Assembly: GCF_009727055.1 (NCBI RefSeq)
Contig: NC_052354.1
Coordinates: 41,957,899 to 42,021,898 of the forward strand
DNA length: 64,000 nt
Reading direction: 5' to 3'
Source of the DNA: Benincasa hispida
Taxonomy: Eukaryota > Streptophyta > Magnoliopsida > Cucurbitales > Cucurbitaceae
Position numbers and translations under genes: made by a program. The first letter of the stretch is position 1. Each line of letters starts with the position of its first letter. Under the pieces are notes generated by a model. That model was not told the origin of the DNA and did not search any database. It saw only the letters and a program-made list of their open reading frames with translations. Positions 35,277-48,500 of this stretch are shown here, in pieces.

Positions 35277-37314
35277 CTAGTCCAGCTGCGGGCGATCCCG
35301 TAGACTTATGCTCTGAAGGTGACCCTCAAACACTGTAGCCATGAGTGTCTTCGTAAATGGGTCAGCAAGATTGTGCTCCGAAGCGATCTTCATGACGATC
35401 ACGTCCCTCGATGTACTATCTGGCGAATTAGGTGATACTTCCGCTCCATGTGTTTGTTGCACCTATGACTTCTAGGCTCCTTAGAGTTCACTACCGCACA
35501 ACTATTGTCACAATAGATGGTGATTGGCCTAGACATATCTGGAACAACTTCCAGTTCTATTAAGAACTTCTTGAGCTAGATAGCCTCCTTAGCAGATTCA
35601 CAAGCCGCTACGTACTCCGCCTCCATAGTGGAGTCGGCGATGCACCCCTACTTAGTGCTTCGCCACATTACAACTTCTCCATTAAGAGTAAAAACTGACC
35701 TTGAAGTGGACTTGCGAGGTTTCTTATCAATCTGAAAGTTAGAATCTGTGTATCTAGTAAAGATCAAATCCCTAGATCCATACACGAGCATGTAGTCCTC
35801 GTTCTTTGAAGATACTTAAGGATATTCTTCACTGGTCTAGTGACCCTAGCCTGGGTTAGACTGATACCTACTGACTATTCCCTCAACATAGTAGATGTTT
35901 GGTCTAGTACAGAGCATCGCGTACATCAAACTGCCAACGACAGATGCATATGGGACCCGTCTCATTTCCTGAACTTCTTGAGCATCTTGGGACACATGTC
36001 CTTAGACAAAGTGACTTCATGCCTAAACGTAAGTAGGCCTCTTTTGGAATCCTGCATCGAGTACTTGAGCAACATCTTGTCAATGTACGATGACTGAGAA
36101 CAACGTAGCACTTTGTTTCTTACGATCCCGAAAGATCTATATACCTAGAACAATCTGACCTCTTCCAAATCTTTTATTTGGTATTGGGTCACTAGCCAGT
36201 TCTTAACTGCAATCAATAGACCTACATCATTCCAATAAGTAGTATATCCTCTACATACAACACTAAGAAAACTACTGAACCGTTGACAATCTTCTTGTAG
36301 ACACAAAGTTCATCAACATTTTGGTCAAAACCATACGATTTGATTGCAGTATCAAACCGAATGTTCCAATATCGAGATGCTTGTTTTAGCCATAAATGGA
36401 CCGACTCAGTTTGCAAACTTTTTGCTCTTGACCTTAGGAATGAATCCCTCGGGTTGCACCATGTAAATGGTCTTTTCAAGAATTGCCATTTAGAAAGGCC
36501 GTCTGGACATCCATTTACCAGATCTCATAATTATAATAAGCTGCAATGGATAGAAGGATGCAGATCGACTTTAACATGGCAACAGGAGAGAAAGTCTCCT
36601 CATAGTCGACTCCCTCTACCTGAGTATAACCCTTTGCCACAAGTTGAGCCTTGAGGTTTGGCACTTTCCCATCAACACCCCATTTGCGCTTGTAGATTCA
36701 TTTACAACCTATAGGTTTTACCTCATCAGGCTGATCTACAAGATCCCATACTGAGTTGAAGTACATCGACTCCATCTCGAGATCCATGGCTTTGACCTAT
36801 TCATCCTGGTCTATATCCTTCATTACCTTCTGATAAGACAACGGATCCTCAACATCGCTGTCTGCTACAATAACAAGGATTTTCGTGAAACCCAAATAGT
36901 AAATGGGCAGGTTCGCAACCCTCCCATTGTGTCGAGGTTCTCTCAACTCTTGAGGGGGAACCAACCTACTAGATAAACTATCATCAACAACTCTTGCTGA
37001 TGAAGCAGGCCCCTCAACAACTCTTATTGAAGTTTCAGTAGTTTTGTTGAAAAGCTCATGTAACATGACTTTACTACGTGGAATGTGCTCCTTAATATGA
37101 TCCTCCTCCAGGAAAGTAGCATTCGTGGAAACAAACACCTATTTTCTGACGGATCATAACAATAACCCCTTCGTGTACCTTAGGGGTAGCCTACAAAGAG
37201 GCATAACCTCAACCGTGATTCCAACTTCTTGGGATTTACCTCAAGCACATGTGTCGGGCAACCTCAAATGCAGAAGTGACATAAATAGGCTTTATGCCCA
37301 TTCCACAACTTAGT
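35277..37314 (-). pseudogene. Copia pol, 3' part (integrase end, RT, RNase H) of D1
   Basis: Minus-strand frames, broken by stops, give from right to left the integrase C-terminus (GCPTHVLEVNPKKLE near 37250), the integrase-RT linker (36797-37138), RT with KQASRYWNIRFDTAIKSYGF and LYVEDILLIG (36222-36479; the usual YVDD is YVED), and RNase H ending in IASEHNLADPFTK and PQLD, stop at 35277. Most of integrase, protease and gag are absent; the gene is cut at about 37314 by other sequence. Confidence 0.85.
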
Positions 37315-37438
37315 GTTAATCTGCCAGATCCCCGTCCCCATCCACAACTTAGTGTTAAGTGTTAGACTGAAGAAATCCGGGAAGAAGAAGAGACAAGACC
37401 GAGAGGTGAGTCTTAGTGTTAATCTGCCAGATCCCCGT
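37310..37438 (+). repeat. 27-bp direct repeat at the D1 break
   Basis: A 27-base sequence starting TTAGTGTTAATCTGCCAGAT occurs at 37310-37336 and again at 37412-37438. A part of it (CCACAACTTAGTGTTAA) also occurs at 37303 and 37342. The duplication sits on the D1 junction. Confidence 0.75.
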
Positions 37439-38747
37439 CGCGAAGCTCTATACTCAGATCCCTGCCACCGGTTGAGCAAGCCTGAGAGGGAAGCTCATCC
37501 TTCCACACGATCCATCCATTCCGGCAAAAAATCTCCATCCAAATCGGTGCCGAGACGTTGGCGTTTGTTTGTATTTGTTTCTATCTCTTTTCATCATTGT
37601 ATTTCTTCTTCTTTATCTCTTCATTCACATACCATGTATTAGACGCTAAATAGATATATCGAATGTCTCGATTGTTTTCATTACCACTTCTCTGTCTATT
37701 TCCATTCTTCCATTTATCATTTTCTTCACGAAGTGTTCTTAACCCCTTGGTAGTCAATATGAATTAAACGAGTACTTAATCTGTGTTAGAGAGAGAGATA
37801 ATTGCGTTTAGCTAAGGCATGCTAGACGACATCTTCATCTGTGAGAGCAGAAGTGAAGATGTCATTCTGATCTATCGAGAGAAGGTCAGAAGAATGCGTT
37901 AACTAGAGCGAGTAGTACTTCCAAGAATGGAAGCAACCTTGCGTTCATTACGTTCGTCTCTGTTTCACCACAGACATGTGGGAACACGGCTGATCTTTGA
38001 AAGGTGTACGCTAAGGGAAAAACGGAACCGTACTTATAACTTTAACACAACTAAGGACTTGTGATGTTTATATTAGTTATCTTTCTCTTTCTGCTTTGTA
38101 CATAAGACTTGCCATCGCATCTCATGATCTGTGTATAATCTTCACAGCCAGCCTTGCCCTCAATATTTTGTATCATGCCGCCTGTATCTTGTACCATCTT
38201 AGCTTAGGTTTACTACATTTTATTTTATTATCGCATTTTTACTGCTTTCCTTTACTTTATCACAACTTTATATACTTGTACACAAATACTTTTATTAAAT
38301 TGAAAAACCTGATCGCATGTATCATAAACAGAACGCAATAACCTCAAATAGTCTCTATGTTCGACCTCAGATCACATCGAGAAACTTGTGGTGGAATTAT
38401 ACTTGGTTCCAATGCAAGGAAACTTGTGACAACGCATAACATACTACAAGAGCATCCATTAATAATGCATATCTAGAAGTAGTATTGCATGAATTGAGTC
38501 AAGCCAGTCAATGGACTGTATCTCGTGTATTCTCAGTGCATGCATAATAAGGAATTAATTTTACCATTAAAAAGGTGGCGGACGAGGGAATCCTCTTTTT
38601 CACCAAAATTCAAATCAAGGGCCGCCGAGACAGTCGCATCACCGGCAACCATCATCTTCCACTACTTATGGAAGCTCTTTGGAGACCCTACTGAAGTAAT
38701 ATATGGATAAAAACGACATAGTGATGCAAGCACAGACGTCTTCAATT

Positions 38748-38811
38748 AGAAATTTGGAGATCCAGAAACGTTGCCCAGCAATTTGGAGATCCAGAAACGT
38801 TACCCAGCAAT
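38748..38811 (+). repeat. Tandem duplication, 32-bp unit, two copies
   Basis: AATTTGGAGATCCAGAAACG followed by TTGCCCAGC and then TTACCCAGC: two adjacent copies differing at one base. Confidence 0.75.
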
Positions 38812-39805
38812 TCAGAAGCCCCGGGATCTATAGGAAAGGAACAATGTACCTAGGACATTGGGCAGGCAAGTAGAACTGCTTACGTAGATGTGGATATTGC
38901 TCATTCAAGAAACGTATCTGTCGGTCCATATCTCACCACTATCTTAAATTCTTATCTCTTTGAATTCTTGAATTTTGTCTTCACTTGCTTATTTAATTTG
39001 TTCTTGGCTTTATGAATTTAATTCTTCATTTATTTCCTTGACATTTATTTCCGTATAGTCTTTAATTCTTTAAGCTTTTCTATAATTAATGCATTGAGTT
39101 TTAAATGGCGAATGATTGAGTAATAAAGAAAAATTTATTGCCGCAAGTCATAGTACTTGCATTGATGAAGAAAAAAAATATAATAAATAAAAATAAAATC
39201 ATATAACCAACAACAAGTATGCAAGGCAACAATGGACGCATCTTGAACCAATAAGATATGCTTTGCATTCACCCAACTCAATTGTATTGAGCTGAGGGGT
39301 GTGTTGCGCTCGTATATGCCCTTTGGCCATCCTTAGCTAAATGCACTATGTTGAGGTATCCTCCAGAAATGTGTTTGGTTAAGGGGTGTGTTATGGGGAT
39401 GTATGCGTTGTTGCCCGTCCTCTGCGAAGATGCATTTGCGTTGGTGAGTACATTGTGTTAATCTTTATCTTGCGTCCATTTGAATAAAATATTAAAGAAA
39501 GTTCTTTTTGTAATGTGGGGAAGTCCAATCGTTTCGTATTCCAAAGTAATGATGATTCGACAGATGAAATGACATTTTTTTCTTAAATCCCATAAATGAG
39601 GGAAGTTAAACGACGCACCTTTTGAGTGTCTCGAGGTCTGTCACCGCAAAAATCGCATTGAGCTCACTATGGCCAAACCTATAAATAAGACCCTTAACTC
39701 ATTTTTGGAAACATTACCTCATCTTTGCAATCAGAAACCCTAGCGCCGTAGCATACAGACTTCCCTCTTCCCCAGCATCCCAGCGTTTTACTAGTTCTTC
39801 CGAAC

Positions 39806-39936
39806 TTGGCTTCCATGGCTGACCAAACTTCCAACCACTCTGCTTCACCATCCACCCCTACCTCGGACCTAGTAGCTATGCGAGAGGCAACATTTCTGGC
39901 TGCCAGTCACAGACTCGCCGCCCAAGCTCAAGAGGC
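39806..39936 (+). pseudogene. Truncated ORF start, unrecognised
   Basis: ATG-led frame MASMADQTSNHSASPSTPTS, rich in Ser/Thr/Ala, cut after about 43 codons by the Copia tail that starts near 39937. A TATA-like element about 125 bases upstream makes it a plausible start of a retroelement or host gene; no domain visible. Confidence 0.3.
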
Positions 39937-40006
39937 TCTTAATGCCCTAGTTTATTGTTTTGTATTTTTTTGTACACCCCACTTCGCTTTAGGACAAGTG
40001 AGAGAT
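39937..40006 (+). mobile_element. Copia 3' internal tail with polypurine tract, abutting the A1 5' LTR
   Basis: Closely matches 50565-50640, the segment between the end of pol and the 3' LTR of A1 (AATGCCCTAGTTTATTGTTT; TTTAGGACAAGTGAGAGAT). A 5' LTR should be preceded by host DNA, not by an element tail, so this position marks a recombination or an older element. Confidence 0.75.
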
Positions 40007-42074
40007 TGTTGGGATTGATGCCCTAAAGTCTCGTGTCCTGTAGTTTGTAAACAGTACATACGAATACCTTTGATTGTTAATATATGATATTTACTTCACA
40101 TCTTGTTGTTTTGCTCATTTACTTGTTTTAATTGCTTTACCACAAACCAATAAACATAAAATCCTTGGTTATCTGTATGTGACTCAAACATGTATGTGGT
40201 GAGGAAAACCTTATCCACAATGGTCTATAGTATATGGATATAGGAGGAAAACCTTACCCTGGTAACGCTACGGACGAGGCCCATTTTGTGGAATAATCAC
40301 AAGTATTGTGGCTTGTCACAGATGATCTGATCCCGATCATTCGTGTTGGGGACATGCAAATGGGGGCGTCCTATATAAAGAGTTTGTATAAGACCTGACC
40401 ACGAAGTGTTAATGTCTCGTTATATAACACCGTTCATGATAGAGACTTCACTTCACTAGGATGACCATAAGTAACATGACCTCAATCCTGAGTGAGTTGG
40501 GAACTCTTGCCATTGAGGGCGGTTCTTTAATTTGCATGGGTGCGAGTGGCCAAGTCGTCGATTTAAACCTAAAATTTTGGGGATAAGTCTGATTTGGGAG
40601 CTGGGAACTCAGATACACAAGAAAGAATTCACTCTTTTCCCGACGCAGGGGTAAGTAGATAAAATGGCTCCCTTAAGGGCTGATTCTTGGGGCTTGAACG
40701 ATGTGGCGCCACACACCTTCTCTTGGCCCGAGAGGTGTTCACACATAGTTGGACTATGTTGTATTGTTTATTTAGAGGAATCAGTGGTACTTAAGGAGTG
40801 AGATGTAACTACAGGGGCAAAAACGATAAATTGGCCTAGCTTGTACTTACGAGCATCTGTGAAGGGTCATCGTACTCATGATTGGTTATATCCAATGGAC
40901 ACAAAAATTATATCTGTGGTAAGAAAAGCTCAATTGTTGGTCATTAGTGGAATCACTGATAGTTAACGGATGTGAATCTCGTGGCTAAAGAGTTTTAGTA
41001 AGCTATTCACGTACCATTGGAGCTTCGGAGCCACAGGTCTATTAGGTCATATGGGTAGCTTGGATTAAAGTCGAGAAACCAGTGTTTGAGTTAATTTGAA
41101 ATGTTCAAATTGACAAAGAGGAAGTACAATTATAAATGATATAATTGGAATTGCTAATTATATATGATATAATTGGCTAAATGTATGAAGTACATTATTT
41201 TGGAGGAAATTAGATACTTAAATATGATTTATATCAAATATAGGAAAAATACTATAGTAGATATATGATATCAAACTATAGGATATAAATATAATATGAT
41301 TATATTTATTAAATAAATTAATTGATTAATTATTTTTTAATTAACCAATTCTCACGTTTTAGGAAATGGGATCTTGGGCACCGAAGGTTATGTAACTGGC
41401 AGGATACAAGTTGAAAATAGTTTTCAATTTGTGAAAAAATTCAATCGTGCAAAAGAATACCGACGCCCAAAAACAAAATTGTGAAAGATAGATCGTCGAG
41501 AGCCTATATGATAGCTTCTCAGCCATCTAAATGATCTTCTAACTCACACATCCCTTAAACGATTGTACATCAGTTTCCTAAACGATCGTCCAGTTTTTCT
41601 AAATGATTGTGTAGTGTTACTATATGATAAACGTCTTCGCTATATGATAACGAACTTTTTTTCGTGCACGCTTGTCGTCTACACGATTTCTTTTCCTCCA
41701 TCTTCTACCCAACTCACTAGAGCCCACTCTCTGGGTTTTTTCACACCGAGGATACCTAGGTCTCCTTATTGGTGGTGTTGTCCCCGTCTTCTTGATCGTG
41801 TACGTTCGGATCGTGCAGTTTTAGACGAGAGATTCCCTGGGGTGCTGGTAGATCGGTGGAATTCTTCTGCTGCCGTGGGTTCATACATTCGAAGATCGTC
41901 TTCCTCTGGTAATGAACCTCTTCTCTATGCTTTATTGAATTCTGAGCATGTTGTTGTTAAATTGTATTATGCATAACTGTGATTTAGAATGTATATCGTT
42001 TTTTTATTCCGGTCATTATGAAAATCGGAGCGATGTAAACCCGCTCATGGAATTCTCGGTTTTGAGTTCCTATA
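40007..42074 (+). repeat. 5' LTR of A1
   Basis: Starts TGTTGGGATTGATGCCCTAA; aligns with 50641-52696 along the whole length. It includes a cluster of CGATCGT-type motifs near 41480-41690. The 3' edge is approximate because the expected terminal CA has decayed. Confidence 0.85.
41480..41690 (+). repeat. CGATCGT motif cluster in the A1 5' LTR
   Basis: Repeated AAACGATTGT, AAACGATCGTCC, AAATGATTGTG and TATATGATA(A/G) strings in the 3' part of the LTR, which would be transcribed. The 3' LTR has the less decayed version (52080-52290). Confidence 0.7.
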
Positions 42075-42076
42075 AT

Positions 42077-42088
42077 TGGTATTAGAGC
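42077..42088 (+). promoter_or_regulatory. Primer-binding site of A1 (initiator tRNA-Met)
   Basis: TGGTATTAGAGC, one base different from the usual TGGTATCAGAGC, two bases after the LTR. Confidence 0.8.
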
Positions 42089-42459
42089 CAGGTTTTCTGA
42101 TACTTCGATTTCATATGTTGCAACGAAATAACGTTTACATTCAAGGTGGGTGCATTTCTACATTATTTTAAATGTTAATATTATTGTGGATGTGCCAGAT
42201 TAATGGATGTTTTTGGGATGTATAGCCTCGGTTTGTTTAAATTTGTTTTACATTTGCAGTTATATGTAAAGGCCCCTGCATTTTTTGGGCATATATAATT
42301 GTCATCGAGACTGTATTTAAAGTGTTTGAGTCTTGAGTCATTCGTCGAAGTTCTGGGCAAAGGTTGCGGCTCTTGGAGGAAGGGGACGATCCAGGGTTGA
42401 TCGCATTGTGTAGAAGAGGTTACACACAATTGTTGTTCATCGCATTGTGAAGATGAAGG

Positions 42460-42925
42460 CATAAGCGATCGTGGTTGAACGCATCGGTTGAACGATGGCG
42501 TATACGATCAAGCGTTGGTCATATCGGGAAGATGATCGGGCATGCGATCGCTGAGCATCATTTAAAGTGTGCACAAGCTAGATGATCATTTAGGTCAGCA
42601 AGCTTCATTGCTTAGTAACTGACTAAATGATCGCTTAGCATTGCAAGGTAACTCGTTTACCAAGTTGCACGCTAAGTTAAACGATCAGGCACTTGCGTAT
42701 CGTTTAAGTGCACTAGACGATCGTTTAGGTCAGCAAGCTTCATCGCTTAGTAACTGACTAAACGATCACTTAGTAATGCAAGGTAAATCGTTTACCTATC
42801 GTTGCGCTATACGATCAAGCTTCGCAGCCTCGTCGTCGTCTACGCGATCGTTTGCTAAAGTTCCTATCGTCTAGTATGTGCTAAACGATTGTCTACCTAA
42901 TAAAGATTGCTACACGATGGAGACC
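42460..42925 (+). repeat. CGATCG motif cluster and 75-bp duplication in the A1 leader
   Basis: About 20 (C/G)GATC(G/A) cores, several as AAACGATCGTTTAG or AAATGATCGCTTAG. A segment of about 75-80 bases (TAGATGATCATTTAGGTCAG, ...CAAGGTAACTCGTTTACC) at about 42588-42665 is repeated at about 42715-42790. Noncoding. Confidence 0.8.
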
Positions 42926-44608
42926 TCCTGGCGGTTCAAGACTCGGTTTGCTCGATGATAAATGTAATAGATAGGCTTATTCATTCCAGTTCATTTTGGT
43001 TTAAAGGCTCATCCCGGTCCATTAATCTTTTTTTGGTTTAATACATGTGATATATGACTTATATGTCATATGGTATGCACACATAGTAAATCCCACCATA
43101 GGTTATGCATTGATTATGCATCATCTCTTTATTATAATTGTTATAATTTAGAGAAGCATGATTTAATTATGTAAGAGCATGCTTATACATCATATAATAT
43201 AAGAGTTATATTTATGCATACATAAAAAGCATAGACATGCATCATCTTTATATTATTATTGTTATAGTATAAGGGTGAATGATAACATGTTTCCTTGGTT
43301 ATTATGAGTTATATAAAAGTTATATAGTAATGATCGGACATTGCATGAAGCATGCACATAGGTTATTTTATAAATATTATAAACGCCTAGTTGTGCACAA
43401 TTTTATTTAGTTGTTTCTTTTTAAAAGTTAAAGAGAAATTAGAACTAAAAGAAATAAGATAGACATGCATGCTAACTTAGGTTTAATTCTTGGTTTTAAA
43501 GTGTTTAAAACTTGGATCACATAGACCTAAGATCACGGTTCTATTATGATTAGCAACCCTAAGACTTTAATCTTTTAATCAGTTTAATAGGATTAAATGG
43601 CTAATAAAAGGTTAAAATGTAGCAAATCTATCTATAAGGGACCTTTTGTTTAAGGCGAGTTCTGTCTAGGCTGGGGTATTTAAGTTAACGGAAATGTAAC
43701 ACCCCTACCTGGGAACTTACCTGGAAAGGTGAATTAGATAGATTTGATGCATGCATGCAAGGTAAGGACAGTCCATTAAAGTGTTTAAATGTGACTACTT
43801 GAACTTGTTTATATTTCATAAACAAACGTTGTTTATGAGCGGACTTTAAAAAAACCACTTAGACTAAAATTAGTAGCTGGATTGTCTAGGTTAATGAATC
43901 CCTAGGTAGAACATTCAGTGGGAGGTACTTGGGGCATGAGATGCTTCACTTAAACCTTTCGCTATTCTTCTTAAGTCCACACCGTGAGATCTATCCTCGG
44001 CCTTGTGGCATCTTTGTATGTCCCCCCAACAGATGGTGTCTGGGTAGGTCAATATCAAGGTGGATGGAGAGAATGTTCATAGTAAGTAGGAGCGGGAAGT
44101 GCAATAGCATATCCCTCGGTCTCCCTCGTTAGGTTGAATAAAGTTATTGCGCATCGCCTCGAGGCACCCTAGGAGTGTCCCCCTAAAGGATGACAGTTTT
44201 GCATGTTTCTTTATTTGACCTCCTTTAAGAGGATAAGGTAACTTAGTCTCTTGTCCTAATCTATCTTTTCCCTACGGTAAGCGCATTAGGGTGGGACTCT
44301 GGCACCGAAAATTAGGGGTTACACTTACACGGAATAGTTAATTGTTAACTATTCTAGACAAAAAAATGGTGGCTATTAGGTTCAGTTCCAAGAGTTGGTT
44401 CTACCTAATGGTTGAGAATGTCTCATCTCAGTGAAGAGGCAATTGATCACCCCATCGGTGGCATTTGTCCTGACTCACTAGGGCATCATTGCAAAATAGA
44501 AGTCTATTACTTAGGGTACTTGAAACTGTTTTGCAAAAACAAATTTGTTTAAAAGTGGTTTAGCAAAACTAATCAAGATTCGTTCGTATTTTCAGCAATT
44601 TTTTCCAA

Positions 44609-45500
44609 ATGGAAATAACCACATTATCATTGTTAAGCGCCGAAAAATTCATTGGCGACAATTTTTCAACATGGAAACATACGATCACGACGATTCTAAT
44701 CATCGAGGATCTCATGTTCGCTCTCACGGAGGCTTGTCCTCCTATTCCAGCTCCAAATGACACTCGAAATATTTGGAAGGCATATGAGTGATGGACAAGG
44801 GCGAATGAGAAGACCCCACCCTATATCTTGGCAAGTCTTTCTGACGTCTTAGCCAAGAAGCATGAGCCTATAGTCTCAGCTCGTGAGATCATGAAGTCCC
44901 TGCGAGGGATGTTTGGACAACCGTCTGAACAGCTTATGCATGAGGCTTTTAAAAACATATTCAACTCCAAAATGCAAGAAAGCACCTCTATTCGTGAACA
45001 TGTGCTAAACATGATGGTCCACTTCAATGTGGCGGAGTTGAGTGGGTCTACCATCAATGAGGGCAGCCAGGTTAGCATAATCCTGCATTCTTTATCGGAG
45101 AGCTTTCTGTACTTTGTTAGCAATGTGATTCTTAACAAAGTGAAATATAACCTTACAACTCTCCTCAACGAAGACATACTAATCTTTACTGAAAAGTAAG
45201 GAGAGGCAGAAGGGTGAGGCAAATTTTGCTTCATCATCCAAGAAGTTCCATAGAGGTTCGACCTCAGGAACAAAATCTGCACCTTCCTCTTCTAACTCTG
45301 CAAAGGGGAAGAAGAAGAAGGGTGGTAAGGGAAAAGGGAAGGCACCTGCTAACCCACCGCCTGTCGCCTCAAGGAGGTGTCCAACAATTGCTAAAGGAAA
45401 GTGTTTCCATTGTAATGAAGATGGACATTGGAAGAGGAACTGTCCTCGGTATCTGAAGGAGAAGAAAGCAGCTAAGGCTAAGACCAAGGCAGATAAAGCT
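44609..45500 (+). pseudogene. Copia gag of A1
   Basis: Begins MEITTLSLLSAEKFIGDNFS, continues through the capsid-like region (LASLSDVLAKKHEPIVSARE, REHVLNMMVHFNVAEL) and ends in a Lys/Gly-rich tail and one CCHC zinc knuckle CFHCNEDGHWKRNC (about 45400-45441), the nucleic-acid-binding motif of the nucleocapsid. A stop at about 44789 and a frameshift near 45172 break it. It matches the gag fragments at 33209 (C1) and 52697-53658 (E1). Confidence 0.85.
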
Positions 45501-48500
45501 AAATATGATTTACTTGTATTTGAAACTTGTTTAGTGGATAATGATGATTCTGCTTGGATAATTGAATCAGGTGCCACTAACCATGTTCGTTCTTCTTTTT
45601 AGAGGATTAGATCCTGTTAACAGCTGGAGGCTAGTGAGATGACGATGTGAGTAGGCACCGGGTACGTCGTCTCAGCTGTGGCAGTGGGAGGGATCCAGTT
45701 GACTTTACAGTATAGGTTTCTAAATTTAACTGATGTATATATTGTTCCTGAATTAAAAAAGAACCTTATTTCTGTAAAGTGCTTATTGCAATGTAAATAC
45801 ACTATTTCTTTCAAATTGAGTAAAGTGTTTATTCATAAAGATGGTGTCTTTATTTGCTCAGCTAATCTGGAATAAAATTTATATGTGCTAAGGTTGTTAG
45901 CCATTAATTCCCTTCATAATACTAAAATGTTCAGAACTGCCATAACTCAATCAAAACGTCAACGAATTTCTCCAAAAGAAAATGCCCAACTTTGGCATCT
46001 ACGTATAGGGCACATCAATCTCAATAGGAATGAAAGATTGGTGAAGAATGGACTTCTAAGTGAGTTAGAAGAAAATTCTTTATCTGTTTGTGAAGCTTGC
46101 CTTAAAGGTAAGATGACTTAACGACCTTTTACTGAAAAAGGTTTTAGAGCCAAAAAGCCTCTTGAGTTAGTACATTCTGACCTTTGTGGTCCTATGAATG
46201 TGCGAGCCCGGGGTGGCTATGAGTATTTTATCAGTTTTATTGATGATTACTCCAGGTATGGGTATGTTTATCTTTTGCAACGGAAGTCTGAATCCTTTGA
46301 AAAGTTCAAAGAGTTCAAGGTTGAAGTTAAAAACGCATTGGATAGACGGATTAAAACACTTCGATCAGATCGAGGTGGAGAGTTTTTGGACTCCAAATTC
46401 TAGGACTATTTGATAGAACATGGAATTATTTCCCAACTCTCAGTGCCGGGTACACCTTAGCAGAATGGTGTAGCAGAGAGGAGAAATAGGACCTTTTTAG
46501 ACATGGTTCGTTCGATGATGAGTTATGTTTCCTTACCGGACTCGTTTTGGGGTTTCATAGTGGAGATTGCAGTGTATATACTCAACTATGTTCCCTCCAA
46601 GAGTGTTGCAAGAACACCTCTGAAGTTTAGAAATGGGCGTAAAGCTAGTTTACGTCATTTCCGGATTTGGGGTTGCCCTGCACATGTGCTTGAGGCTAAT
46701 CCCAAGAAGTTGGAACCACGGTCGAGGTTATGCCTTTTTTGTAGGCTACCCCAAAGGTACACGAAGGGATTATTTTTATGATTCAATGGAAAATAGGGTG
46801 TTTATTTCAACAAACGTACTTTCCTGGAGGAGAATCATATAAAGGAGCACAATCCATGAAGCAAAGTTGTGTTACGTGAGGTTTCCAATGAAACTACTGA
46901 AACTTCAACACATTGTTGTTGAAGAGCCTGTTACATCAATAAGAGTTGTTGATGGGAGTTCATCCAGTAATCAAGTCCACCTCAAGAGTTAAGGGAACCT
47001 TGACGTAGTGGGAGGGTTTTCAAACCCAACCGTTTTGCTATCTGGGTTTCGCAAAAATCCTTGTTATGGTAGCAAATGGCGATGTTGAAGATCCGTTGTC
47101 TTATAAGAAGGAAATGGAAGATGTTGACTGGGATGAATGGGTCAAGGCCATGGATCTCAGGTGATGGAGTCGATGTACTTCAAACTCAGTAAGGGATCTT
47201 GGTAGATTAGGCTGATGGGGTTCGCCCTATAGGTTGTAAATGGATCTACAAGCGTAAACGGGGTGTTGATGGGAAGGTACAGACCTTCAAGGCTTGACTT
47301 GTGGGAAAGGGTTATACCCAGGTAGAGGGAGTCGACTATGAGGAGACTTTCTCACCTGTTTCCATGTTAAAGTCGATTTGCATCCTCTTGTCCATTGCAG
47401 CTTATTATAATTATGAGTTTTGGAAAATGAACGTCAAGACGACCTTTCTGAATGGAAATCTTGAGGAGACCATTTATAGGTGCAACCCGAGGGATTCATA
47501 GCCTAAGGTCAAGAGTAAAAGGTTTGAAAACTAAATCGGTTCATTTATGGACTGAAACAGGCGTCTCGATCTTTGAACATATGATTTGATGCTGCGATCA
47601 AGTCATATGGCTTTGACCAAAATGTTGATGAACTTTGTGTGTACAAAAAGATCATCAATGCTTCAGTAGTCTTCTTTATGTTGTATGTAGACGACATCCT
47701 ACTCATTGGGAATGATGTAGGTCTACTGATTGCAGTTAAGAATTGGCTAGCGACCCAATTCCAAATGAAAGATTTGGGAGAGGCTCAGTTTGTTCTAGGG
47801 ATCTAGATTTTTTGGGATCATAGAAATACAAGTTATTTATGCTATTTTATTTAGATATTGTGACAAAAAGAAAGGAAAGTTTCGTCGATAGTATCAAAAT
47901 TGGCTAAGAAATACGAAAATTATGAAATATTGTAAACACACCCACTAACACCATTGCGATGGCGAAATAGAATGTTTCAGTCTCTGTTTTGCAGGAAATA
48001 AGTCATCGTATGCGTTCATGGCTCGAAGACAAAATAAACAACGCATCTACATCGCATTGCACCCATCAATCAAGAATGAAGAGATGATCTAAGCAATGAC
48101 GGTGCATGGGACAATCGATCTTGAGCTTTAGCGATCAAAGCATTTCCACTGCATGCGGTAATAAAAAACAACACCGCATGTAGCGATAGATCGAAGATGT
48201 GAAGAGCAACACATTCATAGACGATTCTGATAAGTGTACAACTTTTAGTTGGGCATTTCTGACGGATTGATTGTGTAACAGAAAGGAATTTTCCATTCCG
48301 CCATTTTAGAAACTACCATAATTAGACAGTGGAGACCACAAATTTAAAGAGCCAAGGTGTCACCTATAAATAGCTTCCTCAAATTCGCTGAAAGGGATAT
48401 ACAAATACAGATACACCTAGTTACTGAGATATACTGATATTGAGAGAGAGGTTGGTCTAAAGCGACTACATAGTAAATCCGGGAGAACTCCGAGCAGAGA

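Larger units (their letters stand above)
37339..39936 (+). mobile_element. Unclassified, probably Ty3/gypsy-related fragment (G1)
   Basis: The segment 37380-38500 matches 48470-49520 in the same orientation (GAGAGGGAAGCT, AAATCTCC, GAGACGTTGGCGTTTG, CTTCATCTGTGAGAGCAGAA, GTTCGACCTCAGATCACAT), and 63601-64000 is an inverted relative. No protein domain is present. The GTTCGACCT... boxes resemble leader regions of plant gypsy elements, hence the tentative class. A TATA-like CTATAAATA lies at about 39679. Confidence 0.45.

Noticed and set aside
44609..44763. Minus-strand frame opposite gag
   Set aside because: Shadow of the Copia gag start on the plus strand.
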